64,000 nt of DNA from Mycolicibacterium sp. CH28 (GTDB taxonomy: Bacteria; Actinomycetota; Actinomycetes; Mycobacteriales; Mycobacteriaceae): NCBI RefSeq assembly GCF_004745805.1, contig NZ_SRLQ01000014.1, positions 62,001-126,000 of the forward strand. The letters run 5' to 3'. The notes under the pieces were generated by a model. That model saw nothing but the letters and a program-made list of their open reading frames with translations. It was not told where the DNA came from and made no database searches. The translations under genes were made by a program, and so were the position numbers. Shown here piece after piece: positions 18,072-26,218 of the stretch. Within the stretch, counting starts at the first letter, position 1. Each line of letters starts with the position of its first letter.

Positions 18072-18806
18072 TCACTGCGCGCCAACCGGATGTGTCCCGG
18101 CGGAGCGCAGCCACTCCGGATGGTTGTCCAGGGTCAATCGAGTGCGCCGGATATGGATTCGGTGCAGGTCGCCGGCATCTTCGGCAGCGCGCCGTTCGCA
18201 GGCCTCAACAAGGTTGCGGTGCTCGATATTGGATTGCGGCAGGCTGGCCGGCAGGAGTGAGTAGACGCCGCGGAATTGCCGGTTGGCTTCCTTGAGCCGT
18301 TGGATTTCACGGTTGATCCTGGTCATGCCGCTGCGGGCTGACATCAGCTCGTGGAACTCCGCGTCCATGCGAAGGTATCCGGCGATATCGCCTTTGGCAG
18401 CGAGCTCGTCGCCTTCGTCGACCAGCTCGCCGAGACGCTCCAGGTCTTCGGCGGTGAGCAGGGGGACGCTGGCGGCTACGGTGATCGGCTCGAGTGCCTC
18501 ACGCATCAAGTAGACCTCACGCAGTTCTTCGGGATTCAGCGGTGCGACGCGGGCACCGACGTCTGGCTCGATGGTGACCAGGCCCTCGGCGGCCAGCAGG
18601 TGCAGTGCCTCGCGGGCGGGGATTCGGCTGACCGAGAACTCGGCCGCGATGTTCTCCTGCACGATCCGCCTGCCAGGTGCAAGCAGTCCCGACACGATCT
18701 GCTCCCGAAGGGCCGCGTGGATCTCCTGGGCCTTCGACGGCTTGACTGTATCCAATAGAGGCTTTTTCTTGGATCGAGTCGTGGAATCACCTGGATGGTT
18801 TGCCAT
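18072..18806 (-). CDS. GntR-family (FCD/FadR subfamily) transcriptional regulator
   Basis: The 244-residue regulator has an N-terminal winged helix-turn-helix (QEIHAALREQIVSGLLAPGR, then SVSRIPAREALHLLAAEGLV). An all-helical FCD ligand domain follows, with metal or ligand histidines likely in DAEFHELM and in NIEHRNLVEACE. It is the first gene of the seven-gene minus-strand operon, so it probably represses its own operon until the substrate or a metabolite binds. The ATG at 18806 was chosen because the HTH then begins at a normal distance. The longer open frame to 19040 crosses the promoter region and the start of the divergent gene. Two halves of a perfect dyad flank this start. Confidence 0.9.
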   Translation of the reverse strand: MANHPGDSTTRSKKKPLLDTVKPSKAQEIHAALREQIVSGLLAPGRRIVQENIAAEFSVSRIPAREALHLLAAEGLVTIEPDVGARVAPLNPEELREVYLMREALEPITVAASVPLLTAEDLERLGELVDEGDELAAKGDIAGYLRMDAEFHELMSARSGMTRINREIQRLKEANRQFRGVYSLLPASLPQSNIEHRNLVEACERRAAEDAGDLHRIHIRRTRLTLDNHPEWLRSAGTHPVGAQ

Positions 18807-18819
18807 GATTGGATACAGT
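18745..18819. promoter_or_regulatory. Inverted-repeat operator pair flanking the gntR start
   Basis: ACTGTATCCAAT at 18745-18756 (inside the first codons of gntR) is the exact reverse complement of ATTGGATACAGT at 18808-18819 (just upstream of its ATG). The 12-bp arms are separated by 51 bases. Sites containing GTATCC/GGATAC are typical of GntR-FCD regulators. Two sites bracketing the start codon suggest autorepression by looping or by blocking initiation. The repeat is seen directly; binding is inferred. Confidence 0.6.
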
Positions 18820-19014
18820 AGGTGAGGTGTCGGGGGACGGCAACCGCAACGCGAGAACTCGTCGCTCCGGTCATCTCGCCGGAGATGCCAACGGACAACG
18901 ACGAATTGAGGACGACCCCCCGTCGGCCCGGCCCGCTCACCCGTGCTGACCCTGCGTGGTCGGTAAGCCCAGCCTGGGCGCCACTTTGCGGAGCGAATCG
19001 TGTAAGAACACCAC

Positions 19015-20190
19015 GTGAGCGAACACGGGATTGTCATCATCGGCGGCGGGTTGGCCGCCGCTCGGTCTGCTGAACAGTTGCGGAAGTCGGGCTACGCCGG
19101 CCCGATCACCTTGGTCAGTGACGAGACGCATCTGCCCTACGACCGTCCGCCGCTGTCGAAAGACGTGCTGCACGCCGACCTCGACGATGTGGCCCTCAAA
19201 CCGGCGGAGTTCTACCCCGAGAACAACGTCACCGTGCGACTGGGCAGTGCGGCGCAATCGCTGGATACCGCCGCGCAGACGGTGACCCTCGCCGACGGCT
19301 CGGTCCTGGGCTATGACGAGCTGATCATCGCGACGGGCTTGGTGCCGAAGCGCATTCCGTCCTTCCCCGATCTCGACGGCATCCGGGTGCTGCGCAACTT
19401 CGACGAGGCGCTGGCGCTGCGCGCCCACGCGGCCTCGGCCCGGCGTGCGGTCATCATCGGCGCCGGCTTCATCGGCTGTGAGGTCGCCGCCAGCCTGCGC
19501 AAGCTCGGGGTCGACGTGGTGCTGGTGGAGCCGCAGCCGGCGCCGCTGGCCTCGGTGCTCGGCGAGCAGGTCGGCAATCTGGTGACCCGGCTGCACCGCG
19601 CCGAGGGCGTCGACGTGCGCACCGGCGTCGGGGTGGCCGAGGTCCGCGGCGACGACGGCCGGGTGAGCGCCGTCGTGCTCTCCGACGGCAGCGAGCTGGC
19701 CGCCGACCTGGTGGTGGTCGGCATCGGATCGCGCCCGGCCACCGAATGGCTGGACGGCAGCGGCGTCGAGGTCGACAACGGGGTGGTCTGCGACGAAGCG
19801 GGCCGCACCAGCGCATCCCACGTGTGGGCGCTCGGCGATGTCGCATCGTGGCGTGATGCCACGGGCCATCAAGCGCGGGTGGAACATTGGAGCAACGTCG
19901 CCGAGCAGGCCCGGGTGATCGTCCCGGCGATCCTCGGACAGGAGCCCCCCTCGGCCGTCGTGGTGCCCTATTTCTGGAGCGATCAGTACGACGTCAAGAT
20001 CCAGTGCCTCGGTGAGCCCGAGGCCACCGACATCGTGCACATCGTCGAGGACGACGGCCGCAAGTTCCTGGCGTTCTACGAGCGTGACGGCGTGGTGGCC
20101 GGTGTGGTCGGCGGCGGCATGCCCGGCAAGGTGATGAAGGTCCGCGCCAAGATCGCCGCCGGCGCGCCGATCTCCGAGGTGCTTGGCTGA
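19015..20190 (+). CDS. FAD-dependent ferredoxin reductase-like oxidoreductase (Rv0688-like)
   Basis: The 391-residue flavoprotein belongs to the rubredoxin/ferredoxin reductase type. The FAD site GIVIIGGGLAAARSAEQL is at the N-terminus. The substrate-side motif LPYDRPPLSKDVL, the NAD-binding RRAVIIGAGFIGCEVAASL near residue 145 and the FAD ribityl motif VWALGDVASW follow. Such proteins pass electrons from NAD(P)H to a ferredoxin, often for P450s. The gene has a GTG start and is divergent from gntR. In M. tuberculosis the equivalent (Rv0688) directly follows the SDR Rv0687; here about 15 kb of catabolic genes lie between them. It has a clear paralog at 53728-54957. The partner ferredoxin is not evident nearby. 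Confidence 0.88.
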   Translation: MSEHGIVIIGGGLAAARSAEQLRKSGYAGPITLVSDETHLPYDRPPLSKDVLHADLDDVALKPAEFYPENNVTVRLGSAAQSLDTAAQTVTLADGSVLGYDELIIATGLVPKRIPSFPDLDGIRVLRNFDEALALRAHAASARRAVIIGAGFIGCEVAASLRKLGVDVVLVEPQPAPLASVLGEQVGNLVTRLHRAEGVDVRTGVGVAEVRGDDGRVSAVVLSDGSELAADLVVVGIGSRPATEWLDGSGVEVDNGVVCDEAGRTSASHVWALGDVASWRDATGHQARVEHWSNVAEQARVIVPAILGQEPPSAVVVPYFWSDQYDVKIQCLGEPEATDIVHIVEDDGRKFLAFYERDGVVAGVVGGGMPGKVMKVRAKIAAGAPISEVLG

Positions 20191-20202
20191 GTCTGGATGC
20201 CA

Positions 20203-20301
20203 TCGAGTGTGTAAGCACGGCGTCGACTGTGTAATCAGGGCGTCGGATCCGAAGAAATCCCGCCGCTGACGCACAGTCGACGCCGTCACTGCACAGTCGA
20301 G
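20203..20301. repeat. Cluster of direct and inverted TCGACTGTG-type repeats
   Basis: Four related units of about 22 bases lie between the reductase gene and convergent mftR. Two forward copies start at about 20203 and 20222 (TCGAGTGTGTAAGCA and TCGACTGTGTAATCA, each followed by GGCGTCG). Two reverse copies end near 20280 and 20300 (GCACAGTCGA). GGCGTCGACTGTG at 20219-20231 and CACAGTCGACGCC at 20272-20284 form a perfect 13-bp inverted repeat with a 40-base loop. It could serve as a convergent terminator or be an intergenic repeat element. Confidence 0.6.
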
Positions 20302-20381
20302 CCCGGTCGCTCAGGACCGGCCGAGGTAGAACGGGCCGCCCTGATCATCTCGGGGCGGGCCTCAACTCCGACGGGTTCGGG

Positions 20382-21011
20382 TCAAGAGTCTTTCCGGTGG
20401 TCGTCCAGGCCGTCGATCCCGTGCGCGACGGCGTCGAAGGCGTTGCCGAGGGCCTGCGGCAGGGATACCGATTCGTTGGCCAGCCAGTACTCGTAGGCCG
20501 AGAGCGCAACCCCGAGCATCAGCCAGCCCACCGATTGCGGGACCAGGTCTCCGGCGCGCAGGCCGCCGCGCGCGGCGACGAACTCCGCGACGACGCCGCG
20601 CCAGCCGGCATACATGGTCATCGAGTAGGCCTGCAGTTCGGCGGTCTGCAGAATCACCCGCATCCGCTGGCGGTGCCGCTCGGTTTCTGATTCGTCAAAG
20701 GTGTTGAACGCCAACAGCGCTGACCGCAGCGCGGCGCTGATCGGGGTTTGCTGGTCGGCCTCGTCGAGCAGGGTGCGGAAGTCCTGCAGGTGGGTGTCGA
20801 AGTCCCCCCAGGGGATCGCGTTCTTCGACGAGTAGTAGCGGAACAGGGTGCGGCGGGCGATCCCGGAGGCCTGGGCGACATCGTCGACGCTGACCGAGCC
20901 GAATCCGTAGCTCGCGAACAGGTCCAGGGCGACGTCGGTGATGTGGTCCTGGGTGGTGGATCGACGCCGGCCCACTCTCGGGCCGGGCGCACCGGCCGGA
21001 CCAGTCGTCAT
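20382..21011 (-). CDS. mftR: Mycofactocin system TetR-family regulator MftR
   Basis: The 209-residue repressor has a TetR helix-turn-helix (DHITDVALDLFASYGF, then VDDVAQASGIARRTLFRYY) and a C-terminal ligand domain. MftR is known to sit divergently upstream of mftA and to respond to long-chain acyl-CoA, derepressing the cluster. The divergent placement 92 bases from mftA and the sequence fit this assignment. AAAGGAAGAGG lies upstream of its ATG on the minus strand. It corresponds to Rv0691c. Confidence 0.93.
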   Translation of the reverse strand: MTTGPAGAPGPRVGRRRSTTQDHITDVALDLFASYGFGSVSVDDVAQASGIARRTLFRYYSSKNAIPWGDFDTHLQDFRTLLDEADQQTPISAALRSALLAFNTFDESETERHRQRMRVILQTAELQAYSMTMYAGWRGVVAEFVAARGGLRAGDLVPQSVGWLMLGVALSAYEYWLANESVSLPQALGNAFDAVAHGIDGLDDHRKDS

Positions 21012-21103
21012 CGACTCACCTCTTCCTTTACGGCACTCAATGCCATATTCTTGCGACCTCGATCACAATTGTCGAGAACCTAGGCAACGAAAGGGTGCTT
21101 TTC
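21012..21103. promoter_or_regulatory. mftR-mftA divergent operator/promoter region
   Basis: This 92-bp space must hold both promoters and the MftR operator. It contains the palindrome ACAATTGT (21065-21072) inside a wider dyad with CTCGA at 21058-21062 and TCGAG at 21072-21076. The dyad is the most likely MftR site. No convincing sigma-A hexamer pair could be fixed by eye. Confidence 0.45.
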
Positions 21104-21199
21104 ATGGAGCCGAGCCACGCAGCCGAGACCGAAACCGAACTGGTGACCGAGACCCTAGTCGAAGAGGTCTCCATCGACGGAATGTGCGGGGTCTACTGA
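21104..21199 (+). CDS. mftA: Mycofactocin precursor peptide MftA
   Basis: This 31-residue ribosomal precursor peptide is too short for ordinary gene callers. The acidic leader (EPSHAAETETELVTETLVEE) is recognised by MftB. The C-terminus IDGMCGVY ends in the Val-Tyr pair that MftC decarboxylates and cross-links to begin mycofactocin synthesis. All key residues of the core are present. Translation starts at ATG 21104 after GAAAGGG and ends at TGA 21197-21199. The mftB GTG lies two bases downstream, so the two genes are tightly coupled. Confidence 0.97.
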   Translation: MEPSHAAETETELVTETLVEEVSIDGMCGVY

Positions 21200-21201
21200 C
21201 C

Positions 21202-21516
21202 GTGCCCGCCCACGCTGTGGGCGATCCAGCTGTGGCCGGGTCGGGCTTCGACCCGGCACTCAGCTGGCGTCTGCATCCACAGGTGGCGGTGCGCCCGGAG
21301 CCCTTCGGCGCGCTGCTGTACCACTTCGGCACCCGGAAGCTGTCGTTCCTGAAGAACCGGACGATCCTGGCCGTGGTGAATTCACTGTCCGACCATCCCG
21401 ACGTGCGCTCCGCGCTACGGTCCGCCGGGGTCGACGAGCCCGACGAGGTGCCTTACCTGCACGCTCTTGGCGTGCTGGTGACCTCGAACATGTTGATCTG
21501 CAAGGATTCCCAATGA
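21202..21516 (+). CDS. mftB: Mycofactocin precursor chaperone MftB
   Basis: MftB is the small RiPP recognition element that binds the MftA leader and presents it to MftC. From the GTG at 21202 it is 104 residues. Landmarks are SWRLHPQVAVRPEPFGALLYHF and the GTRKLSFLKN segment of the winged-helix (PqqD-like) fold, then VPYLHALGVLVTSNMLI at the end. The frame is open further upstream, but only by reading out of frame through mftA. Its TGA overlaps the mftC ATG (ATGA at 21513-21516). It is equivalent to Rv0692. Confidence 0.93.
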   Translation: MPAHAVGDPAVAGSGFDPALSWRLHPQVAVRPEPFGALLYHFGTRKLSFLKNRTILAVVNSLSDHPDVRSALRSAGVDEPDEVPYLHALGVLVTSNMLICKDSQ

Positions 21517-22739
21517 CTTCGGTGGCACCGGTACCCCGGCTGATCGAGCAGTTCGAGCGCGGCCTCGAGGCCCCGATCTGCCTGACCTGGGAACTGACCT
21601 ACGCCTGCAACCTGGCCTGTGTGCATTGCCTGTCGTCTTCGGGCAAACGTGATCCCCGCGAGCTGTCCACGGCTGAGTGCATGGGCATCATCGACGAGCT
21701 CGAGCGCATGCAGGTCTTCTACGTCAACATCGGCGGCGGGGAACCCACCGTGCGGCCGGACTTCTGGGAGCTGGTGGACTACGCCACCGCCCACCACGTG
21801 GGAGTGAAGTTCTCCACCAACGGGCTGCGCATCACCCCCGAGGTGGCCGCTCGGCTGGCCGCCAGTGACTACGTCGACGTGCAGATCTCACTCGACGGCG
21901 CCACCGCTGAGGTCAACGATGCCGTCCGGGGCGAAGGCTCGTTCGAGATGGCGGTGCGCGCGCTGGAGAACCTCGCCGCGGCGGGCTTCGCGGACGCCGC
22001 CGAGTCGACGATGCCGTCGAGGTACGAGACGGAGGAGGAGCGAGGCAGAAGGCCGAAGATCTCGGTGGTCGTCACTCGGCACAACGTCGACCAGCTCGAT
22101 GACTTCAAGGCGTTGGCCGACCGCTACGGCGCCACGCTGCGGATCACCCGACTGCGTCCCTCCGGCCGTGGTGCCGACGTCTGGGACGAGCTGCATCCGA
22201 CGCCCGAACAGCAGGTCACCCTCTACAACTGGTTGGTGGCCAAGGGGGAGGGGGTGCTCACCGGTGACTCGTTCTTCCACCTGTCCGGGCTGGGTGCGCC
22301 CGGCGCGCTGTCCGGTCTGAACATGTGCGGTGCGGGCCGGGTGGTCTGCCTCATCGACCCGGTCGGCGATGTCTACGCCTGCCCGTTCGCCATCCATGAC
22401 CGATTCTTGGCCGGAAACGTAGTGTCCGACAACGGTTTCGATAACGTCTGGAAGAACGCTCCGTTGTTCCGCGAACTGCGTGAGCCGCAGTCGGCGGGCG
22501 CCTGCGGCAGCTGCGGGCACTACGACGCGTGCCGGGGCGGCTGCATGGCGGCGAAGTTCTTCACCGGCCTTCCGCTGGACGGCCCCGACCCGGAGTGCGT
22601 CGAGGGATACGGCACGCCGGCCCTGGCACTCGAGCGTGACAAGCCCCGGCCCAGTGCCGACCACTCCCGCGGCAAGCCCATCATGCTGACCCTGTCCACT
22701 CGGCCGCCGGCCAAGCCCTGCAACGAAAGTCCGATCTAG
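21513..22739 (+). CDS. mftC: Mycofactocin radical SAM maturase MftC
   Basis: MftC uses S-adenosylmethionine and iron-sulfur clusters to oxidatively decarboxylate the C-terminal tyrosine of MftA and then join it to the neighbouring valine. The 408-residue protein has the radical SAM CX3CX2C motif at Cys32, Cys36 and Cys39 (ACNLACVHC). A SPASM domain with many cysteines follows in the last third (NMCGAGRVVC, DVYACPF, GACGSCGHYDACRGGC, DPECVEG) and would ligate auxiliary clusters. The gene is translationally coupled to mftB, and mftD follows after two bases. It is equivalent to Rv0693. Confidence 0.97.
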   Translation: MTSVAPVPRLIEQFERGLEAPICLTWELTYACNLACVHCLSSSGKRDPRELSTAECMGIIDELERMQVFYVNIGGGEPTVRPDFWELVDYATAHHVGVKFSTNGLRITPEVAARLAASDYVDVQISLDGATAEVNDAVRGEGSFEMAVRALENLAAAGFADAAESTMPSRYETEEERGRRPKISVVVTRHNVDQLDDFKALADRYGATLRITRLRPSGRGADVWDELHPTPEQQVTLYNWLVAKGEGVLTGDSFFHLSGLGAPGALSGLNMCGAGRVVCLIDPVGDVYACPFAIHDRFLAGNVVSDNGFDNVWKNAPLFRELREPQSAGACGSCGHYDACRGGCMAAKFFTGLPLDGPDPECVEGYGTPALALERDKPRPSADHSRGKPIMLTLSTRPPAKPCNESPI

Positions 22740-22741
22740 TC

Positions 22742-23935
22742 ATGGCACGTGATACCTGGTTCGAAACCGTTTCGATCGCGCAGCAGCGCGCCAAGAAGCG
22801 CCTGCCGAAATCGGTGTACGCCGCCCTGATCGCGGGCAGTGAGAAGGGGCTGACCCTCTCGGACAATGTCGAGGCATTCGGTGAGCTCGGGTTTGCTCCG
22901 CACGTCATCGGCGCCTGCGAAAAGCGGGACCTGGCAACGACGGTCATGGGGCAGGAGATCTCGCTCCCGGTGATCATCTCGCCGACCGGCGTGCAGGCCG
23001 TGCACCCTGACGGTGAGGTCGCGGTGGCCCGTGCAGCCGCCGCGCGTGGCACCGCGATGGGGCTGTCCTCCTTCGCCAGCAAGCCGATCGAGGAGGTCGT
23101 CGCCGCCAACCCGAAGACCTTCTTCCAGATTTACTGGCTCGGCGGCCGGGACGCGATTGCCGCCCGCGCTGAGCGGGCCCGGGCCGCCGGTGCGGCCGGC
23201 ATGATCGTCACCACCGACTGGAGCTTCTCGCACGGCCGGGACTGGGGCAGCCCCAAGATCCCGGAGAAGATGGACCTGCGCACCATGGTGCGGATGTCTC
23301 CCGAGGGCCTAGTGCGCCCGAGCTGGTTCCTGGAATGGGCCAAGACCCTGCGCCCGCCGACGCTGAGCGTGCCCAACCAGGCCGGGCCGGGCGAGGCCGG
23401 TCCGCCGTTCTTCAACGCCTATGGCGAATGGATGGGCACCCCCCCGCCCACCTGGGACGACATCGCGTGGTTGCGCGAACTGTGGGGCGGGCCGTTCATG
23501 CTCAAGGGCGTCATGCGCGTCGACGACGCGAAACGTGCTGTCGACGCTGGTGTTTCGGCGATCTCGGTGTCCAACCACGGCGGCAACAATCTGGACGGAA
23601 CACCGGCTTCGATCCGGGCGCTGCCGGCGATCGTGGAGGCCGTCGGGGACCAGATCGAGGTGCTGCTGGACGGCGGCGTGCGCCGGGGCAGCGACGTGGC
23701 CAAGGCGGTGGCCCTGGGCGCCCGCGCGGTGATGATCGGCCGGGCCTACCTGTGGGGCCTGGCCGCGGCCGGGCAGACGGGTGTCGAGAACGTCCTGGAC
23801 ATCATGACCGGCGGTATCGACTCGGTGCTGCGCGGGTTGGGGAAGGCCTCGATTCACGACCTGACACCCGAGGATGTCCTCATGCCGGCCGACTTCACCC
23901 GCGCGCTCGGCGTGCCCGGCGGCGGGGCGCGCTGA
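22742..23935 (+). CDS. mftD: Mycofactocin FMN dehydrogenase MftD
   Basis: MftD oxidises the peptide-derived intermediate AHDP to premycofactocin, creating the redox-active alpha-keto amide. It is a 397-residue member of the FMN-dependent 2-hydroxyacid dehydrogenase family (older annotations call it lldD1). Visible elements are VIISPTGVQAVHPDGE near the N-terminus, the catalytic region ISVSNHGGNNLDGTPASI and the FMN phosphate segment VLLDGGVRRGSDVAKAVALG. The ATG start lies two bases after the mftC stop. It is equivalent to Rv0694. Confidence 0.95.
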   Translation: MARDTWFETVSIAQQRAKKRLPKSVYAALIAGSEKGLTLSDNVEAFGELGFAPHVIGACEKRDLATTVMGQEISLPVIISPTGVQAVHPDGEVAVARAAAARGTAMGLSSFASKPIEEVVAANPKTFFQIYWLGGRDAIAARAERARAAGAAGMIVTTDWSFSHGRDWGSPKIPEKMDLRTMVRMSPEGLVRPSWFLEWAKTLRPPTLSVPNQAGPGEAGPPFFNAYGEWMGTPPPTWDDIAWLRELWGGPFMLKGVMRVDDAKRAVDAGVSAISVSNHGGNNLDGTPASIRALPAIVEAVGDQIEVLLDGGVRRGSDVAKAVALGARAVMIGRAYLWGLAAAGQTGVENVLDIMTGGIDSVLRGLGKASIHDLTPEDVLMPADFTRALGVPGGGAR

Positions 23936-24061
23936 CCCGTCCGAGTGCGGTCCCGTGGTGCTGGCGTGACTGACGGGACGGCGGTGAACCCGACGGACGA
24001 GTCGGGCGGTCCGGAATGCGAAAGAATTCCGGCTACTCCTCGAACAATTGGCGCACGGCAG

Positions 24062-24805
24062 GTGAATTCGGCCTACCATCGGCGCGTGGCTGTGCGGAGC
24101 GAGTTGGGCGTCAAGACGTCGAGGCAGCTTCGCGATACCGCGCCCACGATCGTGATCCCGGTCGGTTCGACCGAGCAGCACGGTCCGCACCTGCCGCTGG
24201 ACACCGACACCAGGATTGCGACGGCGGTGGCCCGCGCCGCGACCGACGAGCTGAACCAGCCCGATCCGGATCAGTACCTGCTTGCTCCCGCGATCGCCTA
24301 CGGCGCCTCCGGTGAGCACGAGGGCTTCCCCGGGACGGTCTCCATCGGCACCGAGGCGCTGACCACCCTGCTGATCGAGTACGGCCGCTCCGCATGCGGA
24401 TGGGCCGGGCGGATCGTCTTCGTCAACGGCCACGGCGGCAATCTCGAGGCGCTGCGCGCGGCGGTGGCCCGGCTGCGGGTCGAAGGCCGCGACGCGGCCT
24501 GGTGCCCGTGCCTGGCCGAAGGTGGCGACGCGCACGCCGGTCACACGGAAACGTCAGTATTGCTGCATATTTCACCGGCCGAGGTGCACACCGACGCCTG
24601 GTGTAGCGGCAACCGTGCGCCGCTGGCTACCCTGTTGCCGCAGATGCGTCACGGGGGGGTGGCTGCGGTAAGTGAGGTGGGCGTGTTGGGCGATCCGACG
24701 ACGGCGACTCCGGTGGAGGGTGCGCGGATCTTCGAGCAGATGGTCGGCGAGTGTTCTCGGCGCATCGGCCGGTGGGCACCGGCCGGTGACGGGATGCTGA
24801 CATGA
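24062..24805 (+). CDS. mftE: Mycofactocin peptidase MftE (creatininase family)
   Basis: MftE is a metal-dependent peptidase that releases the C-terminal Val-Tyr derived product (AHDP) from cross-linked MftA. The 247-residue protein has the creatininase-family metal motifs GSTEQHGPHLPLDTDT near residue 33 and VNGHGGN near residue 120. The GTG at 24062 was chosen because VNSAYHRR is the conserved N-terminus of the family; the frame remains open back to 23945. This leaves a 126-base gap after mftD. The 3' end overlaps the mftF ATG by four bases. It is equivalent to Rv0695. Confidence 0.92.
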   Translation: MNSAYHRRVAVRSELGVKTSRQLRDTAPTIVIPVGSTEQHGPHLPLDTDTRIATAVARAATDELNQPDPDQYLLAPAIAYGASGEHEGFPGTVSIGTEALTTLLIEYGRSACGWAGRIVFVNGHGGNLEALRAAVARLRVEGRDAAWCPCLAEGGDAHAGHTETSVLLHISPAEVHTDAWCSGNRAPLATLLPQMRHGGVAAVSEVGVLGDPTTATPVEGARIFEQMVGECSRRIGRWAPAGDGMLT

Positions 24806-26214
24806 CCCAGCCTCGGTTGCCCGACGGGTTCGCCGTGCAGGTCGACCGCCGGGTTCGCACGCTGGGCGCCGGCGCTGCCCTGCTCGGCGGTTCCCCCACC
24901 CGCCTGCTGCGGCTCGCCCCGTCGGCCCAGACGCTGCTGGACGGCGGTCGTCTGGAGGTTCGCGACGCGGTGAGCGCACAGCTGGCCCGCACTCTCCTGG
25001 ACGCCACCGTGGCGCATCCGCGGCCGGCCGGCGGTCCGTCGCACCGCGATGTCACCGTTGTCATACCAGTGCGCGACAACCCTTTTGGGCTCTACCGGCT
25101 GGTGATGTCGTTACGTGGCATGCGTGTCGTCGTGGTCGACGACGGCTCGGTCACCCCGGTGCAACCGGATGACTTCACCGGCGCCCGCTGCGATATCGAG
25201 GTGCTGCGGCACCCGCGCAGCAAAGGCCCCGCGGCGGCCCGCAACACCGGGCTGAAGGCATGCACCACCGATTACATCGCGTTCCTGGACTCCGATGTCG
25301 TCCCGCGGCGCGGCTGGCTGGAGGCATTGCTCGGACACTTCTGCGACCCGGCCGTGGCGCTGGTCGCCCCCCGCATCGTTGGGCTGGGGCACAGCGACCA
25401 GCTGGTGGCCCGCTACGAGGCGGTGCGCTCGTCGCTGGACCTCGGCCAGCGGGAGGCTCCGGTGGTGCCTTACGGGTCGGTGTCCTACGTGCCCAGCGCG
25501 GCGATCATCTGTCGGCGGGGCACACTGCTCGAGTTGGGCGGCTTCGACGAGACGCTGTCCGCGGGGGAGGACATCGACCTGTGCTGGCGGCTCATCGAGT
25601 CCGGGTCCCGGTTGCGTTACGAGCCCATCGCCCTGGTCGCCCACGAACACCGCACCCAGATGCGAGCGTGGTTGGGCCGCAAAGCTTTCTACGGAAGCTC
25701 GGCTGCCCCGCTCTCGATCCGGCACCCGGACAAGACGGCACCGGTGGTCATCTCCGCCTGGAGCCTGCTGGTCTGGCTGCTAATGGCGCTGGGATCGGCG
25801 TCGGGCTATCTGGCCTCGCTGGTATTCGCCGGGCTGACCACCCGGCGGATGGCCAAGGCCATGCAGAACACCGACGCCGGTGTGGTCGACGTGGTGTTCC
25901 TGGCGCTGCGCGGCATCGGCGCGGCGGCGCTGCAGCTGTCCTCGGCGATCTGCCGGCACTATTGGCCGTTGGCCCTGGTGGCCGCTCTGGTGTCCCCGCG
26001 CTGTCGCCAGGCGGTGCTGGTGGCCGCGGTGCTCGACGGCGTGCAGGACTGGATCAGCCGCAACCGCAACACCGACGCCGAGGGCAAACCGATCGGTCTG
26101 CTGGCCTATCTGCTGCTCAAGCGCCTCGACGACCTGGCCTACGGCGCGGGGCTGTGGGCGGGCGTGATCCGGGAGCGCACACTGCGACCGCTCAAGCCGC
26201 AGATCAAGACCTGA
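24802..26214 (+). CDS. mftF: Mycofactocin glycosyltransferase MftF
   Basis: MftF adds beta-1,4-linked glucose units to premycofactocin. It is a 470-residue family-2 glycosyltransferase. The GT-A core begins near residue 75 (DVTVVIPVRDNPFGLYRLV). The nucleotide-sugar and metal motif is ALDSDV-like (YIAFLDSDVVPRRGW), with the acceptor-site segment GGFDETLSAGEDIDLCWRLI near residue 250. Hydrophobic stretches around residues 310-345 suggest membrane association. The ATG overlaps mftE (ATGA), and mftG follows after four bases. It is equivalent to Rv0696. Confidence 0.95.
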   Translation: MTQPRLPDGFAVQVDRRVRTLGAGAALLGGSPTRLLRLAPSAQTLLDGGRLEVRDAVSAQLARTLLDATVAHPRPAGGPSHRDVTVVIPVRDNPFGLYRLVMSLRGMRVVVVDDGSVTPVQPDDFTGARCDIEVLRHPRSKGPAAARNTGLKACTTDYIAFLDSDVVPRRGWLEALLGHFCDPAVALVAPRIVGLGHSDQLVARYEAVRSSLDLGQREAPVVPYGSVSYVPSAAIICRRGTLLELGGFDETLSAGEDIDLCWRLIESGSRLRYEPIALVAHEHRTQMRAWLGRKAFYGSSAAPLSIRHPDKTAPVVISAWSLLVWLLMALGSASGYLASLVFAGLTTRRMAKAMQNTDAGVVDVVFLALRGIGAAALQLSSAICRHYWPLALVAALVSPRCRQAVLVAAVLDGVQDWISRNRNTDAEGKPIGLLAYLLLKRLDDLAYGAGLWAGVIRERTLRPLKPQIKT

Positions 26215-26218
26215 CCTG

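Noticed and set aside
19015..20190. Reductase as a member of the mft operon
   Set aside because: The convergent mftR gene and a repeat cluster lie between it and mftA, so it is not cotranscribed with the mft genes, although a functional link remains possible.
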